In this document: positions 34,930 to 42,875 of the stretch, piece after piece
How the letters are laid out: the number at the start of each line of letters is the position of its first letter
How positions within the stretch are numbered: position 1 is the stretch's first letter
NCBI GenBank assembly: GCA_026418175.1
Contig: JAOABX010000019.1
Span: forward strand, 1-48,011
Length of the DNA stretch: 48,011 nucleotides
Reading direction: 5' to 3'
Source: Flavobacteriales bacterium
GTDB lineage: Bacteria; Bacteroidota; Bacteroidia; CAIKAF01
Position numbers and translations under genes: made by a program
The notes under the pieces: generated by a model
The model's input: only the letters and a program-made list of their open reading frames with translations
The model's database searches: none
Told to the model about the DNA's origin: nothing

Positions 34930-35414
34930 TACGGTATTCCCAATTTTTTATAAATAAAATGCATCAGCCAAGCCGGCCCGATCAGTAAAAATTGTAAATC
35001 TTTAAAGAATGAAGGTTTTTTGCCTTCAATGTTGTGGCCAATAAATTGGCCAACCCAAGCAAGTATAAATACAGTGGCAGAAAAAATCAATAAATACAAT
35101 TGGCCATAACTATATATAATTTCATTACCTAATACTACTGCCGTACCAAATAATACAAATCCTAAAAAAAGAGGAAAGGATAATATTAAATAATAAAGTA
35201 AAGCCAAAATAAGTAGGAGTGAAGCCCAGCTCAAATAAGGAATTGAAGCCATGAAAGATGGAACGGGAATAGTACGGATAAGCCCAAAAATGCTGAAGAA
35301 AATGATAGGCACACAAATCCAGTGAATGGTTTTATTAATTTTATTTTGATGGCTTTCTCCATATTCAGCTAATAGTTGGTCTATTTTTCGAACAGTTGTA
35401 ATGTTAGAGCTCAT
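34926..35414 (-). CDS. Mpo1-like (DUF962) membrane protein
   Basis: A 162-residue protein with four predicted TM segments. The DUF962 signatures are YGESHQNKINKTIHWICVP (His at 22 and 31) and WVGQFIGHNIEGKKPS (second His region). Yeast Mpo1 of this family is an Fe2+-dependent dioxygenase that removes one carbon from 2-hydroxy fatty acids; bacterial members are less studied. It lies one gene from another membrane lipid-oxidising enzyme (at 32948), which may point to a shared lipid substrate, but they are not in one operon. No promoter element was identified in the 140-bp gap upstream. Confidence 0.86.
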   Translation of the reverse strand: MSSNITTVRKIDQLLAEYGESHQNKINKTIHWICVPIIFFSIFGLIRTIPVPSFMASIPYLSWASLLLILALLYYLILSFPLFLGFVLFGTAVVLGNEIIYSYGQLYLLIFSATVFILAWVGQFIGHNIEGKKPSFFKDLQFLLIGPAWLMHFIYKKLGIPY

Positions 35415-35515
35415 ATGATTATTTTTTAAATCAAATATGAATAGACTTTATAAGTTGCATCAAAACAGCATATAAATTTAATAATAATTAACTACAAATT
35501 CCATTGCATGCAGCC

Positions 35516-35523
35516 TATTTTTG
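35516..35523 (+). promoter_or_regulatory. -7 element TATTTTTG before acylase paralogue 2
   Basis: An exact TAnnTTTG match 31 nt before the ATG at 35555; it would drive the acylase 2 - barrel - acylase 3 unit. Confidence 0.5.
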
Positions 35524-35554
35524 TTGATGTATCAATTACCCTAAATTTTTACTT

Positions 35555-37663
35555 ATGAGCCGTGTTGCCCTTACTGCATGCCTTTTGCTATTCACTGTGT
35601 TTATTTTGCCTGCTCAACAAAAATCACTTTCAATTGACTTACAAATAAGAAAAGATTCAATATTTATTGTACGCGACACTTGGGGAGTGCCACATATTTA
35701 TGCCCCCACCGATGAAGAAACTGTGTATGGTTTTATGTGGGCTACCTGTGAGGATGATTTTAAAACTTTGCAGGAAATGCTGGCTATTACAAAAGGAATG
35801 AATGGAAGAATAAACGGGAAAGATGGTGCAGTAACCGACTATGTGGTTCAACTACTGGATATACAAAATACAGTGAAACAAAAATTTGATCAAACCTTTT
35901 CTCACAAATTCAAAAAAATTTTGCAAGCAGCCTGTGATGCGGTTAATACCTATGCAACGTTAAATCCTAAAGAAATTATCATTAAAAAACTATTTCCTGT
36001 AACTCCCTATGAAATAATTCAAGGATATGTACTAGGCACCACATTTTTATCATCTATCAGTGAGTCATTGACTAAAATTTTTGAAGATCGTTTACCCCCT
36101 TTGGATCCCGGAAAGCAATATGGCTCAAATGGGATAGCTGTTCATGCTAGCAAAACTAATGATGGCCAAAATTACATTGCCATAAATTCTCATCAACCTC
36201 TGGAAGGAGTTTTCAGTTGGTATGAAGCACATTTAGTAAGTAATGAAGGCTTGAATATGTTGGGTTCGTCATTGCTGGGAGCTATAACCCTAAATCAAGG
36301 AGTTAACGAACATTTGGCATGGGCTCATACGCTTAATTTTAATGATTTTTTTGATGTTTATAAATTAACCATGCACCCTAAAAAGAAAGATTGGTATCGG
36401 TTTGATGGAAAGTGGTTGAAATTAGAAAAGAAAAAAACGAAACTTGCTGTAAAGCTAAAAAAATGGTTACCTGTAATTACCATTTCTAAGCCGGCTTATT
36501 ATAGTGTTTATGGGCCTACATTAAAAACAAAGTCTGGCGTTTATTCCATTCGTGGTGTAGCGTATAATAAAATTGGAGTGGCGGAGCAATGGTATCGTAT
36601 GGGCAAAGCTCGAAATTTTAGTGAATTTAAAAAAGCCTTAGAAATGCAACAAATGCCCAATATGAATATTGTATATGCCGATAGGTACGATACCATATTC
36701 TACATTTCAAACGGGCTATATCCCAAAGGCCGAAGTGAGCGATATAATTGGAAACAATTAATACCCGGAGATACCTCTGAAACATTGTGGAGTATGGAAG
36801 ATTTTTACTCTATTGATGAATTACCTCATTATTTAAATCCGGAGTGTGGGTATGTATATAATACCAATCACACCCCGTTTTTTGCGTCTAAAGAAGATTG
36901 CAGCCTCGACCCGAAAGCTTATTGCCGCACGATGGGATTTCAGGTTCGCCACTTTAATCGTAGCAAGCGATTAAAGCAATTAATGGATACAGTGCAGCAG
37001 TTTAATTGGAAATTATTTAAACGAATTAAGTATGACATGGTTGTACCGGATACAGTTGTTTTTATAACTAGTGTTGAAAAGTTTTTGACAATTGATACGT
37101 TGCAATATCCTGATTTGGCTGAATCGGTTCGAATTCTTCATGAATGCGAACGGGTAGGCGATACGGCAAATCCAAATGTTGCTTTATGGTTACTTGCATT
37201 TATGGATTTGATGAATAAAGTAAAATTTGATATTGAATTTGTACCACACAGCGTAGAAACTCCCATCGAAGTATATGTAGAATGTTTGAGAAATGCCCGT
37301 GATCATTTAATGAAACATTTTGGAAGTTTACGCGTGCCTTTTGGTAAAGTGCAACGATTACGGAGGGCTGATAAAGATTTGCCTTTACCGGGCTTGCCTG
37401 ATGTTTTAGCGGCCATGTATCCCAAAAAGAGAAAAGATGGAACATTAGCCCCTGAATCGGGTGATTGTTACATTCTATTGGCTAAAATTGGAAAAAAAGG
37501 AATTGAGCTTGAAAGTGTAAATGCCTACGGAGCTTCTAATCGGCCCGAAAGTAAACATTATACCGACCAGATGGAATTATTTGTAAATCAAAAAACCAAA
37601 CCTATGACGCTTGAAAAAGAAGCAATATGGAAAAATGCAGAAAGGATTTATCATCCTAAATAA
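35555..37663 (+). CDS. Penicillin acylase-family Ntn hydrolase, paralogue 2
   Basis: A 702-residue precursor with a signal peptide (ending LPAQQ, ~22). The family opening is IFIVRDTWGVPHIYAPTDEE, then MWATCEDDF where the other two paralogues have AWAHAEDDF. The predicted processing site is Gly190|Ser191 (SNGIAV), with His213 at beta-position 23. The oxyanion-region sequence GVNEHLAWAHT and the NTNHTPFFA loop are conserved. It differs from paralogues 1 and 3 by Lys-rich insertions around residues 275-310, so it is the most divergent. It is the first gene of a unit with a small beta-barrel protein 17 bp downstream and acylase 3. Confidence 0.92.
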   Translation: MSRVALTACLLLFTVFILPAQQKSLSIDLQIRKDSIFIVRDTWGVPHIYAPTDEETVYGFMWATCEDDFKTLQEMLAITKGMNGRINGKDGAVTDYVVQLLDIQNTVKQKFDQTFSHKFKKILQAACDAVNTYATLNPKEIIIKKLFPVTPYEIIQGYVLGTTFLSSISESLTKIFEDRLPPLDPGKQYGSNGIAVHASKTNDGQNYIAINSHQPLEGVFSWYEAHLVSNEGLNMLGSSLLGAITLNQGVNEHLAWAHTLNFNDFFDVYKLTMHPKKKDWYRFDGKWLKLEKKKTKLAVKLKKWLPVITISKPAYYSVYGPTLKTKSGVYSIRGVAYNKIGVAEQWYRMGKARNFSEFKKALEMQQMPNMNIVYADRYDTIFYISNGLYPKGRSERYNWKQLIPGDTSETLWSMEDFYSIDELPHYLNPECGYVYNTNHTPFFASKEDCSLDPKAYCRTMGFQVRHFNRSKRLKQLMDTVQQFNWKLFKRIKYDMVVPDTVVFITSVEKFLTIDTLQYPDLAESVRILHECERVGDTANPNVALWLLAFMDLMNKVKFDIEFVPHSVETPIEVYVECLRNARDHLMKHFGSLRVPFGKVQRLRRADKDLPLPGLPDVLAAMYPKKRKDGTLAPESGDCYILLAKIGKKGIELESVNAYGASNRPESKHYTDQMELFVNQKTKPMTLEKEAIWKNAERIYHPK

Positions 37664-37680
37664 TTTAGTACATTAGTTAA

Positions 37681-38202
37681 GTGGTACGTCTTATTTTAAT
37701 ATTCATTCTCTTATATCAATTCCTTGCAGGTATAAAAAATGCCTATTCTCAAAATATTTCAGGTACATCCATAATTACACCCATTCCGATTAGCACCTTA
37801 TCTGATTACAGCGCTATTGGTATAGGGCTTGCCGGGCATTCGCGTTTCTTTGTATTAGAACGTTTGGGCATTGGGTTTCATACCGCTTTTCATTACCAAT
37901 TTGGCAGAAATGGATTTAATGGACACATTACGATACCGCTACGTGGTGTGGCAGAATATTACTTCACTGACGATGGTGCCCGTATTCGGCCATATCTTGG
38001 TGGAGATTTAGGTGTAGCAATGTCCACTTATTCCGGGCCATTTCGTTTTTATTTTCATGGGGCAGCGGGTGGAGGTGCATTATTTGAATTGAGTGAATAT
38101 ATTCAACTTGTTACTCAATTTAAATTTTGTGTGATGGTTGGTTCAGGTATGGCTATGTATCTGGAACCATCCATAGGTTTTAATTACAAATTAGGATATT
38201 GA
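37681..38202 (+). CDS. Small outer-membrane beta-barrel-like protein
   Basis: A 173-residue protein with a signal peptide (LILIFILLYQFLA ... AYSQ, ~24) and about eight amphipathic strands with Gly/aromatic alternation (AIGIGLAGHS, GIGFHTAFHYQF, RPYLGGDLGVAMS, HGAAGGGALFEL). It ends in Tyr, as barrel proteins usually do. The start is GTG at 37681; no ATG lies in the signal region, and the preceding stop is only 17 bp away. It sits between two acylase genes and almost touches the second (2-bp gap to its ATG), so the three are co-transcribed. Its role may be structural or transport; no known OMP family can be named. Confidence 0.65.
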   Translation: MVRLILIFILLYQFLAGIKNAYSQNISGTSIITPIPISTLSDYSAIGIGLAGHSRFFVLERLGIGFHTAFHYQFGRNGFNGHITIPLRGVAEYYFTDDGARIRPYLGGDLGVAMSTYSGPFRFYFHGAAGGGALFELSEYIQLVTQFKFCVMVGSGMAMYLEPSIGFNYKLGY

Positions 38203-38204
38203 TA

Positions 38205-40289
38205 ATGAGATTTTTTTTATTAATTTCTGGATTCCTTTCTGTATATTCATCATTTTCACAAACATTTTCTCTTATAAATCCTGAAAATATTACCATTGCC
38301 AGAGATACATTTGGAGTTCCACACATATTTGCACCTACTGATGCAGAAGCAGCCTATGGCCTTGCTTGGGCACATGCCGAAGATGATTTTGAACATATAC
38401 AACATAATTTGTTAGCTGCAAAAGGACGATTAGGCGAAGTATTAGGAAAAGAGGGAGTGCTTTTTGATTTTGCATTAAAATTTTTAGGTATAGATACCCT
38501 GGTAGAACACCAATATGAAAAAGATTTGACCGAATCATTCCGAAAAGTTATTGAAGGGTATGTACAGGGCATCAATGCCTATGCACAGGCTTTTCCTCAC
38601 GAAGTGTTGATTAAAAATGCATTGCCGTTTACTGGGCAGGATGTTATCAAGGGCTATGTACTTTCCTTATCCTTAATGTCTGGCGTAGGTATGGCCTTAA
38701 AAGCTATTAAAGAAAACCGATTTGAAGAATTTTTTGCACCCAATGACCAAGGTTCAAATGCCCTAGCCATAGCCCCTTCCCGAACAGAAGATGGAAAAAC
38801 CTGGTTGTTGATAAATTCACACCAACCCATTGAAGGCCGTTTTGCATGGTACGAAGCACACATTAACAGCGAAGAAGGCTGGAATGTTATCGGAGGATTG
38901 TTCCCGGGCGGAGTTACCATTTTTGTAGGTTCCAACGAGCACCTAGGTTGGGCGCATACTACCAACTATCATAATTTTGGTGATGTGTATAAACTATATA
39001 CCAAACCTGGTAATAAAAAGTATTATCTCTACGATGGCCAGTGGAAAAAATTTAGAAACAGAAAACTTTTGTTGAAAGTAAAACTGGCTGGATTGAAGAT
39101 AGGATTGAAGAAAAAAGTACTCGATTCTGAATTTGGGCCAGTATTTAAAACTAAGCATGGTTGGTTTGCCATTCGTTTTCCGGCTTACCAAGATATACGT
39201 TCGGCAGAACAATGGTATCGCATGAACAAAGCACAAAATTTTGAAGAATTTGAAACTGCCATAAAAATGCAGGCAATACCATTATTCAATATTGTATATG
39301 CTGATAAAAACGGAAATATACTCATGCATTCGGGAGGTAAAATACCATGGAGAAATCCTAAACTTAACTGGAAATTACCTATTACCGGAACATCTTCTTC
39401 TTATAAGTGGACGGATTTAATTCCTTATGAAAAAATGCCCTCAATATTAAATCCCGCGTGTGGCTATGTTTATAATGCTAATCAAACACCCTTGCATGCA
39501 ACCGGTGAATCGTGCAACTGGGATGGAAAATTTATCGGCCTACAATTATTTGAATACAATCGTGGCGAACGGTACAAAGAATTACTGGAAGCCCATACCG
39601 GAAAATTTTCATGGAACGATTTTTTGCGCATTAAATTTGATAAATCGTATGTTAAAAATGGATGTTATGCAGACCGCTTCAAAGCTGCTTTTGAATTAGA
39701 CGAACAAAAATATCCCGATATAGCAGATGCTATTCAAAAACTAAAAACATGGAATTTATCTGGTGAAGTTGATAACAAAGAGGCAGCCCTTGCCATGGTT
39801 TTTCATGATGTATTAATGAAAAAAAATAACGGGCCATTTGCCTTACTGATGATTCGTCATAAAAAAATAACCGAAGAAGAATGCGCCGATGCTCTTAGAA
39901 AGGCGAAGCGTTTCTTGTTGAAACATCATGGTAGTTTAGATATTTCTTTAGGGCAAGTACAACGCCATATTCGCGGAAATATTAATATTCCTGCATCCGG
40001 GTTGCGTGAAGTTTCCAGAGCCGCAGATGCCAAATTATACGATATGAAACGAGGATTATATCGTATTGTCAGTGGTGATGGGTATATTCAACTGGTAAAG
40101 TTTGGTAGAGACTATCCTGAAATTTGGTCGGTAAATGCATATGGTGCTTCTTCTAAGCCTGATTCGCCACATTATACCGATCAGATGGAAATGTTTCAGC
40201 GGGAAGAGTTTAAGCCAATGACATTTGATAAAAGCAAAATACTAAATATGGCTGAAAGAATTTACAAGCCTTATGTAGATAAAAAATAA
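38205..40289 (+). CDS. Penicillin acylase-family Ntn hydrolase, paralogue 3
   Basis: A 694-residue precursor counted from the ATG at 38205; an in-frame TTG at 38199 overlaps the preceding stop and is less likely. The signal peptide ends near SSFSQ. Family motifs are NITIARDTFGVPHIFAPTDAE, GLAWAHAEDDF, GSNEHLGWAHT and NANQTPLHAT. The predicted self-cleavage is GlyGly-like at G|SNALAI: Ser184 from the ATG is Ser1-beta, and the His 22 residues later is position 23-beta. Overall it is closest to paralogue 1, 9 kb away on the other strand, rather than to its operon neighbour paralogue 2. The stop codon forms part of a direct repeat. Confidence 0.92.
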   Translation: MRFFLLISGFLSVYSSFSQTFSLINPENITIARDTFGVPHIFAPTDAEAAYGLAWAHAEDDFEHIQHNLLAAKGRLGEVLGKEGVLFDFALKFLGIDTLVEHQYEKDLTESFRKVIEGYVQGINAYAQAFPHEVLIKNALPFTGQDVIKGYVLSLSLMSGVGMALKAIKENRFEEFFAPNDQGSNALAIAPSRTEDGKTWLLINSHQPIEGRFAWYEAHINSEEGWNVIGGLFPGGVTIFVGSNEHLGWAHTTNYHNFGDVYKLYTKPGNKKYYLYDGQWKKFRNRKLLLKVKLAGLKIGLKKKVLDSEFGPVFKTKHGWFAIRFPAYQDIRSAEQWYRMNKAQNFEEFETAIKMQAIPLFNIVYADKNGNILMHSGGKIPWRNPKLNWKLPITGTSSSYKWTDLIPYEKMPSILNPACGYVYNANQTPLHATGESCNWDGKFIGLQLFEYNRGERYKELLEAHTGKFSWNDFLRIKFDKSYVKNGCYADRFKAAFELDEQKYPDIADAIQKLKTWNLSGEVDNKEAALAMVFHDVLMKKNNGPFALLMIRHKKITEEECADALRKAKRFLLKHHGSLDISLGQVQRHIRGNINIPASGLREVSRAADAKLYDMKRGLYRIVSGDGYIQLVKFGRDYPEIWSVNAYGASSKPDSPHYTDQMEMFQREEFKPMTFDKSKILNMAERIYKPYVDKK

Positions 40290-40327
40290 TGCATACTCAT
40301 GCAGCAATTTTACTAATGCATAGTCAT
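40287..40327 (+). repeat. Pair of 14-bp direct repeats TAATGCATAnTCAT
   Basis: TAATGCATACTCAT (40287-40300) and TAATGCATAGTCAT (40314-40327) match at 13 of 14 bases and start 27 bp apart. The first overlaps the acylase 3 stop codon. Possible binding sites for a regulator of the next gene. Confidence 0.6.
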
Positions 40328-40359
40328 AATTGTAGAAATCTTAAATTCTATAATTATGA
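40324..40359 (+). promoter_or_regulatory. Hairpin that includes the start codon of the downstream lipoprotein gene
   Basis: TCATAATTGTAGAA (40324-40337) pairs with TTCTATAATTATGA (40346-40359) across an 8-nt loop: 14 pairs, one of them G-U. The ATG at 40356-40358 lies within the stem, so folding could hide the start codon; as DNA, the same inverted repeat could be an operator. Confidence 0.5.
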
Positions 40360-41303
40360 AAAATGCAGCCAATTTATTTCTGATGCTCATTGTTTTCATC
40401 TTCTTTGCAAGCTGTTCAAAAGATGAAAACACTTTGGATGGTATCATCAATAGTTTAAGTGATCGACCCCAAAAATATACGGTGAACTCAGATTCCTTGA
40501 TTGTTATCACTACTCCACAAAATTCAAAAATCATCTTTCAGCCTGCATCTTTTAAAGATGCTCAAGGCAATACGGTCAACGGGGAGGTAGATGTATTTGT
40601 AAAAGAACTTTTTAAAAAAGGTGATTTTATTCGAAATCAACGTCTTACAAACTCCATTTCTTTAATATTAAAATCTGGTGGTGCCATCATGGTAAAAGTG
40701 TTTCAAAACGAACGTGAAGTGTTTTTAGATAAGCCTGCTCAAATATTATTACCCGGAATTACCGGTGAGCCTGATTCAACCATGGAAGTATTTTATTGGA
40801 AACCAGTTGAATCAGATAGTTTGTTAAATGAAAACCCTTGGTTAGCTGACGGGACATGGACATTGGCCTCTTCAGAAAATACTGTGGATATTGTATCTAA
40901 TACTTACAATACTCCCGGTGTAAATTATTATTATTCAATGGTAATAAATGAACTAAATTGGATTAATTGCGATGCATTTTTGGATATATGTTATCAGTTT
41001 TTTGAATTGAACATTCAAAGTGATTTACCATTAAATTATTATAAATCTAGGGTTTTTATAGTTTTTAATTCAATAAATTCAGTAATTTCAATTTTTCCAC
41101 AATTTGATAATGGTTCTTATACATATACTGAATATATTCCTTCATGTTTTGAATTTCGTGTGTTTGCTATTTACAAAGATGACCAGTCAGAATTGCAGTA
41201 TGCACTCACCGAAAATATTTCTATAACTGGTAATTACACGGTAAATTTAGAATTTCAACAAACTACGCCTGCTGAGCTTGCACTAATAATTGATAATCTT
41301 TAG
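40356..41303 (+). CDS. Lipoprotein of unknown family
   Basis: A 315-residue lipoprotein with lipobox FFASC (Cys20). The mature part opens with IIFQPASFKDAQGNTVNGEVDVFVKELF; its last half is a ZU5-like or carboxypeptidase-regulatory-like pattern also seen in Bacteroidota surface proteins (a plausible weak match only). A segment VNGEVDVFVKEL ... DKPAQILLPGI suggests a beta sandwich. The C-terminal third is Tyr- and Asn-rich. No catalytic motif is seen. It is downstream of acylase 3 by 66 bp, with a hairpin over its start and no TAnnTTTG element, so it may be read from the acylase transcript under translational control. Confidence 0.65.
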   Translation: MKNAANLFLMLIVFIFFASCSKDENTLDGIINSLSDRPQKYTVNSDSLIVITTPQNSKIIFQPASFKDAQGNTVNGEVDVFVKELFKKGDFIRNQRLTNSISLILKSGGAIMVKVFQNEREVFLDKPAQILLPGITGEPDSTMEVFYWKPVESDSLLNENPWLADGTWTLASSENTVDIVSNTYNTPGVNYYYSMVINELNWINCDAFLDICYQFFELNIQSDLPLNYYKSRVFIVFNSINSVISIFPQFDNGSYTYTEYIPSCFEFRVFAIYKDDQSELQYALTENISITGNYTVNLEFQQTTPAELALIIDNL

Positions 41304-41343
41304 TTCAATATGTTGAGTTAAAAATATTGTATTTAGAATTCAT

Positions 41344-41351
41344 TATTTTTG
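41344..41351 (+). promoter_or_regulatory. -7 element TATTTTTG before the DUF3467 gene
   Basis: An exact TAnnTTTG match 17 nt before the ATG at 41369. It may also drive the two tRNA genes, since no separate promoter was seen for them. Confidence 0.5.
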
Positions 41352-41368
41352 CTATGAAATCTTAAGAT

Positions 41369-41689
41369 ATGAGCAACGAAAATCAACAAGGCCAGATAAA
41401 TATTGAATTGAATGAGGAAGTGGCTGAAGGAGTGTATTCTAATTTGGCAATTATTACACATTCTCATAGTGAGTTTGTTATTGATTTTATCAATATCATG
41501 CCGGGTGTACCCAAGGCAAAGGTAAAGTCCAGAATTATACTCACGCCAGAACATGCAAAACGGCTTAATGCTGCTTTGCGTGATAACATAGCAAAATTTG
41601 AAGCACAACATGGCGAAATTAAACATACGGATGTGCCTCAGGGCCCTGTATTTCCCATGGGTTTTGGAGGGCCGCAAGGCTTAGCATAA
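41369..41689 (+). CDS. DUF3467 domain-containing protein
   Basis: A 106-residue cytoplasmic-looking protein. The DUF3467 core is EGVYSNLAIITHSHSEFVIDFINIMPG followed by AKVKSRIILTPEHAKRLNAALRDNI. A Gly-Pro-rich tail ends the protein. The family is short and conserved in many bacteria; its function is unknown. It is separated from the tRNA-Thr gene by 9 bp, so they probably share a transcript. Confidence 0.9.
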   Translation: MSNENQQGQINIELNEEVAEGVYSNLAIITHSHSEFVIDFINIMPGVPKAKVKSRIILTPEHAKRLNAALRDNIAKFEAQHGEIKHTDVPQGPVFPMGFGGPQGLA

Positions 41690-41698
41690 CATTTTTGT

Positions 41699-41772
41699 GC
41701 CTCTTTAGCTCAGGTGGTCAGAGCGGTGGTTTCGTAAACCACAGGTCGGGGGTTCAAATCCCCCAGGAGGCT
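41699..41772 (+). tRNA. tRNA-Thr (anticodon CGT)
   Basis: A full cloverleaf: 7-bp acceptor GCCTCTT/AGGAGGC, D arm, anticodon stem GTGGT/ACCAC with loop TTCGTAA (anticodon CGT at 41733-41735, codon ACG) and the T arm GGGGG-TTCAAAT-CCCCC. The discriminator base is T and CCA is not encoded. A23-A24-type normal length of 74 nt. Confidence 0.95.
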
Positions 41773-41780
41773 CTACTAAA

Positions 41781-41853
41781 GCGGCAATAGCTCAATTGGT
41801 AGAGCTTTAGCTTCCCAAGCTAAAGGTTGCGGGTTCGAGTCCCGTTTGCCGCT
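41781..41853 (+). tRNA. tRNA-Gly (anticodon CCC)
   Basis: A full cloverleaf of 73 nt: acceptor GCGGCAA/TTGCCGC, anticodon stem TTAGC/GCTAA with loop TTCCCAA (anticodon CCC at 41814-41816, codon GGG) and the T loop TTCGAGT. The discriminator is T, and CCA is not encoded. It lies 8 bp after tRNA-Thr. Confidence 0.95.
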
Positions 41854-41859
41854 CTAATC

Positions 41860-41878
41860 TTAAAATTTATAATTTTAA
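41860..41878. repeat. AT-only palindrome between tRNA-Gly and the convergent GT2 gene
   Basis: TTAAAATT-TAT-AATTTTAA is a perfect 8-bp inverted repeat overlapping the last codons of the minus-strand gene. It may help transcription end, but lacks a GC stem and a T-run. Confidence 0.35.
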
Positions 41879-42868
41879 TCCGTTCTTATTACCCTTTACA
41901 AAAACTTCCACTCCATTTCTAAAAAAACCCCATCCATACCCGATGAGTTGTGTAAATGCAGCACGAATGCTTAATACCCCCACCCAAATATTGTTGTTTT
42001 TAATACTGGAATCTATAAAAATGAATAAAGAATAAAAAAGCAAACTTAAAAACCAAAAAACAAAAACTGTTGGCCAAATAAATACAGTAAATGCACCTAA
42101 AAAAAGATACAAGGTGAAAATAAAAGGAAACAAATGTGTGATTTTTAATTCGCTTTTATGACGCACAAATAAGTTGATTCGTGCAGCTCCAAAACGAAAA
42201 ACTTGTTTGAAAAATTTCTGAAAATCCGTTCTACGTTTATGATATACACGTGCATCAGGAATCAAGGCACTTTTAAACCCTGCCTTTAAAACCCGAATAC
42301 TTAAATCAATATCTTCTCCACACCGAAATTTTGTATCATACCCTTTTACTTGCTCAAAGGCTTTGCGTGAAATGCCCATGTTAAATCCACGGGGATGAAA
42401 AACCCCAACATGTTTTTTATTGCCGCGTATTCCGCCGGTGGTAAAAAATGAAGTCATGGAATAGCTGATGGCTTTTTGAATGGAGGTGAAACTTTCATGC
42501 GCTGCATCAGGCCCGCCAAATAAATCCACCGGACATTTTTTTAAAAACGAATCTACTTTTTCTAAATAATCGTGCGGTATGATACAATCAGAATCCAGAA
42601 ATATAAAATAATCGCCTTTAGCTACTGAAGCTCCACGATTACGGGCATCACTAACGGGTAAGTATTCTTCGTAAATAAACGTAACAGGAATTTGGTTGTA
42701 AAAAGGGCGGGCTATTTCTTCCAGGCTTTTTTGGGGTGTACCATCAGCAATAATGACTTCAAAATTTTTATATGTACTGTGTGTTAGGCTTTCCAAAAAT
42801 TCATAAACCTCATCCGGTCTTCCAAATGTAGGGATGATGAGTGAATATGTTGGATATAAACTAGTCAC
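41867..42868 (-). CDS. Family 2 glycosyltransferase with C-terminal membrane segments
   Basis: A 333-residue protein. The GT-A core has SLIIPTFGRPDEVYEFL, VIIADGTP and the DXD-type FLDSDC (Asp93-95 region), then GGPDAAH and GEDIDLS, which match the acceptor ED motif of GT2. Two or three TM helices follow (~245-265, 270-295). It would transfer a sugar from a nucleotide- or polyprenyl-linked donor to an envelope glycan or glycolipid; neither donor nor acceptor is predictable. Last gene of the pyrG operon, 7 bp after another GT2 gene. Confidence 0.9.
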   Translation of the reverse strand: MTSLYPTYSLIIPTFGRPDEVYEFLESLTHSTYKNFEVIIADGTPQKSLEEIARPFYNQIPVTFIYEEYLPVSDARNRGASVAKGDYFIFLDSDCIIPHDYLEKVDSFLKKCPVDLFGGPDAAHESFTSIQKAISYSMTSFFTTGGIRGNKKHVGVFHPRGFNMGISRKAFEQVKGYDTKFRCGEDIDLSIRVLKAGFKSALIPDARVYHKRRTDFQKFFKQVFRFGAARINLFVRHKSELKITHLFPFIFTLYLFLGAFTVFIWPTVFVFWFLSLLFYSLFIFIDSSIKNNNIWVGVLSIRAAFTQLIGYGWGFFRNGVEVFVKGNKNGLKL

Positions 42869-42875
42869 AAAAAAA

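Noticed and set aside
41699-41853. tRNA genes as an integration (att) site
   Set aside because: No integrase gene and no repeated tRNA 3' end within the window.
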